A stretch of DNA of 6,421 bases from NCBI GenBank assembly GCA_004557315.1, contig SFEH01000118.1:1-6421 (forward strand), written 5' to 3'. The notes under the pieces are model-generated. The model was not told where the DNA came from, made no database searches, and worked only from the letters and a program-made list of their open reading frames with translations. Made by a program: the position numbers and the translations under genes. Numbering within the stretch: position 1 is the stretch's first letter; each line of letters starts with the position of its first letter. Of this stretch, positions 1 through 6,421 are shown one piece after another. This DNA comes from Bacteroidales bacterium (GTDB lineage Bacteria > Bacteroidota > Bacteroidia > Bacteroidales > UBA3663).

Positions 1-273
1 TACTGAAAATCAATATTTATCAACTGGAAAAATAAGAATTATAATATACTTTTATATGTTATATGATGATGTGTTGGTAATATCTGAGTCAGGCAATGGT
101 TTTTGGAGAGTTCTGTATTTAGTGATAAACAGAAGAGTGTCTCCCTTATGTTTTTGCCTTTTGATGCATTGAGCATCACCTTGAGGTTTTCCACTTGGCG
201 TGAGCCACGTAGAATCAGGGACAAAACAATGCAAAATTTGTCGCAAATCAAGAGCAAAACAATAAAGTGTATG

Positions 274-327
274 GTTTATAAAACATAAACTACAGGTTCA
301 ATAGCCCTTTTAAGTAGTTTATAAAAC
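274..327. repeat. GTTTATAAAAC direct repeat pair with an overlapping inverted repeat
   Basis: The 11-mer GTTTATAAAAC occurs at 274-284 and again at 317-327, 43 bp apart start to start. Overlapping it, ATAAACTAC (285-293) is the exact reverse complement of GTAGTTTAT (314-322), giving a 9-bp stem with a 20-nt loop. The core GTAGTTTA recurs at 443-450. The motifs are AT-rich, so chance similarity is possible. If functional they could be regulator-binding sites upstream of the GH29 gene, but nothing in the window identifies a protein that would bind them. Confidence 0.4.
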
Positions 328-357
328 CTTTTCTGACTACTATCACAGCCAGAATGC

Positions 358-381
358 GGCATGAAACAATGGTTTCATGCC
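358..381. repeat. perfect 10-bp inverted repeat, operator-like or terminator-like
   Basis: GGCATGAAAC (358-367) is the exact reverse complement of GTTTCATGCC (372-381), separated by the 4-nt loop AATG. A related CATGAAAT follows at once at 381-388. There is no T-run after either arm, so this is a poor classical intrinsic terminator. It lies about 200 bp upstream of the expected GH29 transcription start, far for a repressor site but possible for an activator or for the end of a transcript from the left. The inverted repeat is directly visible; its role is inference. Confidence 0.5.
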
Positions 382-568
382 ATGAAATGACTATATTGTG
401 ACTTGAAACATTCATTTTATGCCACAAAATATGTTTATTCTTGTAGTTTAACTATTTAGGTTGACTACATCCCTATGAATACAGAGTTACATCATAAAAA
501 CCGAAGACTGAATTGAAAACTTCAAAGGAAAGTCGATTTTTTCCTATCTCATTATCACTTTTGTACAC

Positions 569-576
569 TATCTTTG
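569..576 (+). promoter_or_regulatory. Bacteroidota -7 promoter box (TATCTTTG) for the GH29 gene
   Basis: TATCTTTG fits TAnnTTTG, the -7 element recognised by the primary sigma factor of Bacteroidota. It ends 34 bp before the ATG at 611, predicting a start of transcription near 582 and a leader of about 30 nt. No clear TTTG is present at the usual -33 spacing; only a T-run lies at 537-542. The leader is A-rich and has no Shine-Dalgarno sequence, as is usual in this phylum. Confidence 0.6.
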
Positions 577-610
577 CAGCGAGTCAAAAACATAATACAC
601 ACATCATACT

Positions 611-2374
611 ATGAATAAAACGATAACATTATTACTGGCATGTGTCTGCCAGGCAGGATATGTCATGGCGCAGCACAATGACGACGTGTTGCCCGCACAG
701 TTGCCACCAATCCCTGATGTGACAGCGAAACAGGCCGTTAACTCTGTAAAGATGGCAGATAGCAATACGTTTATGGAGGTTGACATTGCCCTGCCTATTA
801 CCGAAGGTCCATTTAAGCCCAATTGGGAGTCGATAGAAGAAAACTACCCTGGAACTCCGCAATGGTTGCGCGACTCAAAGTTCGGCATCTGGGTGCATTT
901 CGGTCCTCAGTCGGCTGGCGAGAGTGGCGACTGGTATGCTCGTAACCTCTACAAAGAAGAACACCATGCCTACCAGAATCATCTCAAGCATTATGGACAT
1001 CCCTCGGAGGTGGGATATAAGGACGTGTTGCGCACGTGGAACCCTACTAAACTCGACCCAGATCAACTCACTGCGCTTTATCAGAAGGCAGGAGCACGAT
1101 TCCTTATGATACAGGGAGTTCATCACGACAACTACGATCTTTGGAACTCCCGCTACCAGCCATGGAACTCCGTCAATATCGGTCCAAAGCGCGACTTGCT
1201 TCGTGAGTGGGTCGATGCTTGCCACAAGTATAACATGCACTATGGAGTGACATTCCATCATGAATATACTTGGTGGTGGTGGCAAACAGCCTTTGGCAGC
1301 GACAAGAGCGGCGATAAGGCAGGCGTGCCCTACGATGGCAATCTTACACTTGCTGACGGCAAGGGCAAGTGGTGGGAAGGCTACGACCCGCGAATGCTCT
1401 ATGGCATCGACCTCAGAGAGTATGAGACAGTTGAGGAAAAAGCTCACACTGGATGGTCTCCAGCCAAGGCAGGCATCTTCTGGCGCCATCTCGACTATGC
1501 CAAATGGTATGCTACCCAGTGGGCTCTGCGCATGATGGATGTTACAGCCAACTACGATCCCGACTTCATCTACACTGATGGAACCGTTCAGGGTCCATTC
1601 ACAGGCAATGGCACAGGAACTGGTTTCAAATGCAATGCCATGCAGACTGTCATGGCCGACTATTACAATCGCTGTCTGAAAAAGCGTGGCGAGGTTAATA
1701 CTTTCAGTATCATCAAGTTCCGTCGTCCGACCAATGGCGCTGTAAATACCGCCGAATTTGATTTCCCTGATACTATCAATGCCTCTCAGCCTTGGATTCG
1801 CGAAGCACCTGTAGGCGACTGGTTCTATGCTCCTGGCTTCACCTACGACGCTGGCTCAATGATACGGTTCATCATCGAAGCTATCTGTCGCGATGGCAAC
1901 GCCTGTCTGAACATCTGCATGAAACCCGACGGAAGTATCGAGGATGCCTGTGTTACAATGCTTGAGGAAGTAGGTCAATGGATGTCGCTCAATGGAGAGG
2001 CTGTCTATGGCAGCAAGGCGTGGACAACACTCGGTGAAGGAGAGGTAGTGAATGGCAAGCTGAAATGCCTGCCTGGAGGAGGACTTGGCAAGAAACATGC
2101 CGAATTTGAGTTCGACTCACAGGACATTCGTTTCACTGTCGGCAAGAACGGTGCTCTCTATGCTTTCACCATGAATGTCCCTGAAGAAGGTCAGACCATC
2201 ACCATCCATTCAATGGCGAAAGGCTCAAAGTATCTTGGAGTCAAGAAAATAGGGTCGGTATCTCTGCTCGGCTACAATGGTAAGCTGCGCTGGAAACAAA
2301 CTGCCGACGGTCTTGTCATTACCTATCCAAAGGGCGCCAACCTTAAGACATCTGCAGTCCTGAAGATTTCATGA
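611..2374 (+). CDS. Secreted alpha-L-fucosidase-like glycoside hydrolase, family GH29
   Basis: Complete 587-residue protein. GH29 enzymes are retaining exo-hydrolases that release terminal alpha-L-fucose from glycans. Residues 1-20 form a Sec signal peptide (K3, hydrophobic core, likely cleavage VMA|Q at 20/21), so the enzyme is exported. The GH29 barrel starts near residue 83 with the substrate-site motif FGIWVHFGPQS (91-101). It continues with GVHHDNYDLWNS (169-180) and NIGPKRDLLREW (189-200). D323 in DFIYTDG, at the end of a barrel strand, is the probable nucleophile. A conserved-looking tail, SLNGEAVYGSKAW (459-471), leads into a C-terminal beta domain to 587. I cannot place the acid/base residue with confidence. 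Residues 221-280 carry four consecutive tryptophans and a segment ending KWWEGYDP, as in one long GH29 subgroup. The ATG is chosen because signal peptide and promoter both fit it. It has its own promoter and converges on the GH2 gene. Family call is firm; exact linkage unknown. Confidence 0.9.
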   Translation: MNKTITLLLACVCQAGYVMAQHNDDVLPAQLPPIPDVTAKQAVNSVKMADSNTFMEVDIALPITEGPFKPNWESIEENYPGTPQWLRDSKFGIWVHFGPQSAGESGDWYARNLYKEEHHAYQNHLKHYGHPSEVGYKDVLRTWNPTKLDPDQLTALYQKAGARFLMIQGVHHDNYDLWNSRYQPWNSVNIGPKRDLLREWVDACHKYNMHYGVTFHHEYTWWWWQTAFGSDKSGDKAGVPYDGNLTLADGKGKWWEGYDPRMLYGIDLREYETVEEKAHTGWSPAKAGIFWRHLDYAKWYATQWALRMMDVTANYDPDFIYTDGTVQGPFTGNGTGTGFKCNAMQTVMADYYNRCLKKRGEVNTFSIIKFRRPTNGAVNTAEFDFPDTINASQPWIREAPVGDWFYAPGFTYDAGSMIRFIIEAICRDGNACLNICMKPDGSIEDACVTMLEEVGQWMSLNGEAVYGSKAWTTLGEGEVVNGKLKCLPGGGLGKKHAEFEFDSQDIRFTVGKNGALYAFTMNVPEEGQTITIHSMAKGSKYLGVKKIGSVSLLGYNGKLRWKQTADGLVITYPKGANLKTSAVLKIS

Positions 2375-2404
2375 CGATTCAACAAACTGACTATTATTTG
2401 AAAA

Positions 2405-2449
2405 ATATCGGGCTAAATCTGTAAACAATAGCAGCATTTAGCCCGATAT
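2405..2449. terminator. 14-bp perfect hairpin, likely terminator, possibly bidirectional
   Basis: ATATCGGGCTAAAT (2405-2418) pairs perfectly with ATTTAGCCCGATAT (2436-2449) across a 17-nt loop. It begins 30 bp after the GH29 stop codon, the expected place for its terminator. On the plus strand no T-run follows. On the minus strand the stem is followed by a run of five T, so as an intrinsic terminator it is better formed for minus-strand transcription. A role for both directions between convergent units is plausible. Confidence 0.7.
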
Positions 2450-2475
2450 AAAGTTGTAATTCCAATAGCTGTGCT

Positions 2476-2524
2476 CATAATCGTAGAATTTTTTTGAGGG
2501 TTGATAATTTTGTTTACGATTGTG
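2476..2524. repeat. Inverted repeat within the candidate minus-strand transcript
   Basis: CATAATCGTA (2476-2485) can pair with TACGATTGTG (2515-2524), nine Watson-Crick pairs plus one G-T wobble, around a 29-nt AT-rich loop. In minus-strand RNA it would form a second stem-loop just before the terminal hairpin. The stem is AT-rich and the loop long, so stability is modest. Confidence 0.4.
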
Positions 2525-2588
2525 GAGAAGTAGCCAGTTTACTCGAGGTGCGCATGAGATTCTCCAAGCTTCCTCTACGGATTCGTTT

Positions 2589-2627
2589 GCGCTGGTCGAG
2601 CGCTGGTCGAGCGCTGGTCGAGTGCTG
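2589..2627. repeat. 11-bp tandem repeat GCGCTGGTCGA, 3 copies plus a partial
   Basis: Three exact, gap-free copies of GCGCTGGTCGA lie at 2589-2599, 2600-2610 and 2611-2621, followed by a partial, diverged copy GTGCTG at 2622-2627. The repeat is GC-rich within an AT-rich region. Each junction contains AGCGCT, a palindrome, so adjacent units can fold (GCGCT/AGCGC with a 5-nt loop). Eleven is not a multiple of three, so the array would read through all frames if translated. Exact identity of the copies suggests recent slippage or selection. Confidence 0.85.
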
Positions 2628-2644
2628 ACTTCTGATTCACGATG

Positions 2645-2652
2645 CAAATATA
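2645..2652 (-). promoter_or_regulatory. Promoter-like TATATTTG box on the minus strand
   Basis: The minus strand reads TATATTTG, a full match to the Bacteroidota -7 consensus TAnnTTTG and identical to the box before the GH2 gene. No -33 TTTG is seen at 19-21 bp upstream. The box lies about 28 bp downstream (in its own direction) of the six-unit 10-bp array, which would therefore occupy the activator or upstream-element zone. No sizeable gene follows, so it would drive only the candidate short transcript. Confidence 0.4.
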
Positions 2653-2680
2653 CAAAATCCCTCATGCTTCGTTGCTACGA

Positions 2681-2740
2681 TTTTCAGCCATTATACGCTA
2701 TTATACGCTATTATACGCTATTCTGCGCCATTTTTTGCCA
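2681..2740. repeat. Six 10-bp direct repeats in helical phase
   Basis: On the plus strand the 60 bp divide exactly into TTTTCAGCCA, three identical TTATACGCTA, TTCTGCGCCA and TTTTTTGCCA. On the minus strand the units follow T(A/G)GC followed by an A-rich half. The period is ten, close to one helical turn, so the A-rich halves face the same side of the DNA. Such phasing suits cooperative protein binding or intrinsic curvature. The outer units are diverged while the centre three are identical. The array stops just upstream of the minus-strand TATATTTG box. Confidence 0.85.
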
Positions 2741-2761
2741 AAATTAAGTTTTGGGGCAAAA
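2733..2761. repeat. Inverted repeat abutting the 10-bp array
   Basis: TTTTGCC (2733-2739) pairs with GGCAAAA (2755-2761), and inside it AAAA (2740-2743) can pair with TTTT (2749-2752), leaving a two-base bulge and a five-base loop. The left arm overlaps the last unit of the 10-bp array. There is no terminal T-run on the plus strand. It may be a small terminator, an operator, or simply AT-rich symmetry. Confidence 0.45.
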
Positions 2762-2762
2762 C

Positions 2763-2969
2763 TTACCTGTTTGCACCAAAATAACTGTAATGGCTGTTGT
2801 CGGGGTTTACCACGATTTGCTCTACTACTATTTTCTTCGCGATGGGGCTTTTGCCTACGGTGGCTACTGTGATCGGAGCGCAAGGACTGCCAGTGACGGC
2901 ACGGAGGTCTTCCCGCAAAAGAAACGAAATCGGCTGCTGCCCGAACAGAAGTTTATAGCAGCAGCGATG
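2763..2969 (-). pseudogene. Start-less 68-codon protein-like frame, possible gene relic
   Basis: Between stop codons at 2970-2972 and 2763-2765 the minus strand has an open frame of 68 codons with no ATG. Its second half reads like a real protein tail (for example ITVATVGKSPIAKKIVVEQI followed by a VVNPDN stretch), and this stretch is richer in GC than its surroundings. I do not recognise the family. Two other frames, one on each strand, are also open over much of the same DNA, which weakens the case. It could be the degraded end of a gene, part of a dispersed repeat element, or chance. It lies directly downstream of the GH2 gene on the same strand. Confidence 0.25.
2933..2965 (-). terminator. 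Candidate terminator hairpin downstream of the GH2 gene
   Basis: GCTGCTGC (2933-2940) and GCAGCAGC (2958-2965) are perfect reverse complements around a 17-nt loop. The hairpin begins 38 bp past the GH2 stop codon on the minus strand and is followed there by a moderately T-rich stretch. Stem strength and position suit a terminator, but the T-run is interrupted, and the same bases lie in the protein-like frame at 2763-2969, so it may be incidental. Confidence 0.35.
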
Positions 2970-3003
2970 TCAAGATAATGGAAATAAGTCTTTTAATTGT
3001 GTT

Positions 3004-6033
<3,030 letters not shown>

Positions 6034-6039
6034 TTAGTG

Positions 6040-6047
6040 CAAATATA
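6040..6047 (-). promoter_or_regulatory. Bacteroidota -7 promoter box (TATATTTG) for the GH2 gene
   Basis: The minus strand reads TATATTTG, an exact TAnnTTTG match, ending 39 bp before the ATG at 6000. Transcription should start near 6033, giving an A/T-rich leader of about 33 nt without a Shine-Dalgarno sequence. This supports the ATG at 6000 over the upstream ATG at 6030. No -33 TTTG is visible at the usual spacing, so an activator may be needed. Confidence 0.65.
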
Positions 6048-6075
6048 GCAATTATTTTTACCTTAATGTGTGAGT

Positions 6076-6112
6076 CTCTACTGCGTATTTTCATTGAAAT
6101 TACTCAGTAGAG
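6076..6112. repeat. Long imperfect hairpin between the GH127-like and GH2 genes
   Basis: CTCTACTG (6076-6083) pairs with CAGTAGAG (6105-6112). The pairing continues inward through GTA/TAC and TTTC/GAAA to a 3-nt loop, 15 pairs out of 17 with two single mismatches. It lies 15 bp past the stop of the upstream gene and about 28 bp before the GH2 -7 box. It could end the upstream transcript, although no T-run follows on the minus strand, or be a regulator site just upstream of the GH2 promoter. Confidence 0.65.
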
Positions 6113-6127
6113 TTGCGCATTTAAATG

Positions 6128-6421
6128 TTAGTTTCTTTTCAGTCTTACTCCATAGATCTGTCCGACCTGACGGCCCTTGTGAGCAACGAACTTCACTCTC
6201 ACTTCGTTCTTGCCTTCGAGCATTGAGGAAGGGAGAGGGTAGTCAACGGTCTTGAATTGTGTGGTGCGCCAGCGATGTGAGTTGTTGACACTGGTGAGGA
6301 GGGCATCGTCGATATAGATGTCGAACTCCGATGTGCGCCATTCGTCCTGACCCCAGAAGGTAAGCTGGAGGGAGAGGTCTGTCTCGCCCTTGGTCTGCAT
6401 GAGATAAGAGAAGTAACTGCC
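6128..6421 (-). CDS. Partial: C-terminal end of a GH127/DUF1680-like protein
   Basis: The frame is open from the right edge to a TAA at 6128-6130, giving 97 residues; the start lies outside the window, so the internal ATG at 6400 is not the true start. The visible part is a beta-rich domain with FWGQDEWRTSEFDIYIDDAL, then VDYPLPSSMLEGKNEVRVKF, and an ending QIYGVRLKRN. This pattern (FDI-hDD or DG, YPhP, GK-x-x-VxVxF, hGhR near the end) resembles the C-terminal accessory domain (DUF6805-like) of Bacteroidota GH127/DUF1680 proteins. GH127 members include beta-L-arabinofuranosidases and related enzymes of pectin breakdown. The catalytic domain is not in view, so activity cannot be judged. It is on the same strand as the GH2 gene, 127 bp upstream of it, and may be cotranscribed in part despite the GH2 promoter. 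Confidence 0.65.
   Translation of the reverse strand, partial: GSYFSYLMQTKGETDLSLQLTFWGQDEWRTSEFDIYIDDALLTSVNNSHRWRTTQFKTVDYPLPSSMLEGKNEVRVKFVAHKGRQVGQIYGVRLKRN

Larger units (their letters stand above)
1..568. other. AT-rich non-coding leader upstream of the GH29 gene
   Basis: No convincing gene is visible here. The only open frames are under 75 codons, overlap one another on both strands and have no recognisable product. Base composition is clearly more AT-rich than in the three coding regions. The region holds the inverted repeat at 358-381, a repeated GTTTATAAAAC motif at 274-284 and 317-327, and a minor 6-bp inverted repeat (TGATGC/GCATCA) at 162-178. It could contain the end of a transcription unit from the left, or distal regulatory sites for the GH29 gene. 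I found no tRNA, rRNA or riboswitch-like structure. Confidence 0.7.
2400..2638 (-). ncRNA. Candidate short transcript, about 240 nt, undefined function
   Basis: Inferred from layout only. A TAnnTTTG box on the minus strand (2645-2652) predicts a start near 2638. The 14-bp hairpin at 2405-2449 followed by a minus-strand T-run (about 2401-2405) would end the transcript. In between lie the 11-bp tandem repeats (CTCGACCAGCG on this strand) and a 9-bp inverted repeat, which would both fold in RNA. Only very short frames start inside it: 13 codons (2514-2555) and 21 codons (2413-2478, peptide beginning MSTAIGITTLYRAK, its end inside the hairpin). A GTG at 2638-2640 opens 21 codons. It could be a regulatory RNA, a leader, a tiny peptide gene, or nothing. 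A TAnnTTTG match is expected by chance about once or twice per strand in this length. Confidence 0.28.
2375..3003. other. 629-bp intergenic region between convergent genes, with many repeats
   Basis: No complete gene with a recognisable product is present. Reading left to right it holds: a 14-bp hairpin behind the GH29 gene; an inverted repeat at 2476-2524; three 11-bp tandem repeats at 2589-2627; a minus-strand promoter-like box at 2645-2652; six 10-bp repeats at 2681-2740; an inverted repeat at 2733-2761; a start-less minus-strand open frame at 2763-2969; and a GC-rich hairpin near 2933-2965. This density is far above that of the 610-bp left leader. It may be an accessory or dispersed element inserted between the two genes, although I saw no clear terminal repeats or target-site duplication. 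Confidence 0.6.

Noticed and set aside
39..257. Minus-strand open frames of 64-72 codons in the left leader
   Set aside because: Two different frames overlap, no family is recognisable, and the DNA is AT-rich without a nearby promoter or a start context that favours either.
611..670. Lipoprotein signal (cysteine at residue 11) in the GH29 protein
   Set aside because: The cysteine is too close to the N-terminus and within the hydrophobic core; cleavage at VMA|Q near residue 20 fits better.
875..1489. Minus-strand open frame of 204 codons within the GH29 gene
   Set aside because: Shadow of the GH29 frame; the plus strand carries conserved GH29 motifs throughout this stretch.
2438..2665. Minus-strand open frame of 75 codons over the repeats
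   Set aside because: Its ATG lies upstream of the only promoter-like box, it runs through the 11-bp repeats, and its product looks like low-information translation of non-coding DNA.
2589..2740. CRISPR array
   Set aside because: The repeats are 10 and 11 bp and directly abutting, with no spacers, no long palindromic repeat and no cas gene.
2400..2990. Insertion sequence or MITE with terminal inverted repeats
   Set aside because: No matching terminal inverted repeats or target-site duplication could be found by eye, and no transposase frame is present; a dispersed repeat remains possible but unsupported.

Overview
The window looks like part of a Bacteroidota (Bacteroidales, Prevotella/Bacteroides-like) genome. 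Evidence: secreted glycoside hydrolases with short Sec signal peptides, AT-rich intergenic DNA, start codons without a Shine-Dalgarno sequence, and TAnnTTTG promoter elements (the -7 box of the Bacteroidota sigma factor) placed 25-55 bp before the start codons of both complete genes.

Layout. 1-610: AT-rich non-coding leader with several inverted and direct repeats, ending in a promoter. 611-2374 (+): complete family GH29 alpha-L-fucosidase-like enzyme. 2375-3003: a 629-bp intergenic region rich in structure, between two convergent genes. 3004-6000 (-): complete family GH2 beta-galactosidase-like enzyme; I moved its start 30 bp inside the longest open frame because a promoter box lies just upstream. 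6001-6127: short spacer with that promoter and a long hairpin. 6128-6421 (-): the last 97 codons of a protein entering from the right edge, resembling the C-terminal domain of GH127/DUF1680 proteins (beta-L-arabinofuranosidase-like).

Together the genes suggest part of a polysaccharide-utilization or carbohydrate-degradation locus. Three probably exported exo-acting hydrolases could strip fucose, galactose and possibly arabinofuranose from a plant glycan side chain such as pectin, arabinogalactan or xyloglucan. No SusC/SusD pair, regulator or transporter is visible, so the substrate remains an inference.

The least ordinary part is 2400-2990. It holds six 10-bp direct repeats in register with the DNA helix, directly upstream of a minus-strand TAnnTTTG box. 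Downstream of the box lie three 11-bp GC-rich tandem repeats, a small inverted repeat, and a 14-bp perfect hairpin followed by a T-run on the minus strand. Together these outline a possible short minus-strand RNA of about 240 nt. Next to it, a 68-codon minus-strand open frame without a start codon reads like protein and may be a gene relic or part of a dispersed repeat. None of this is proven from the sequence alone.
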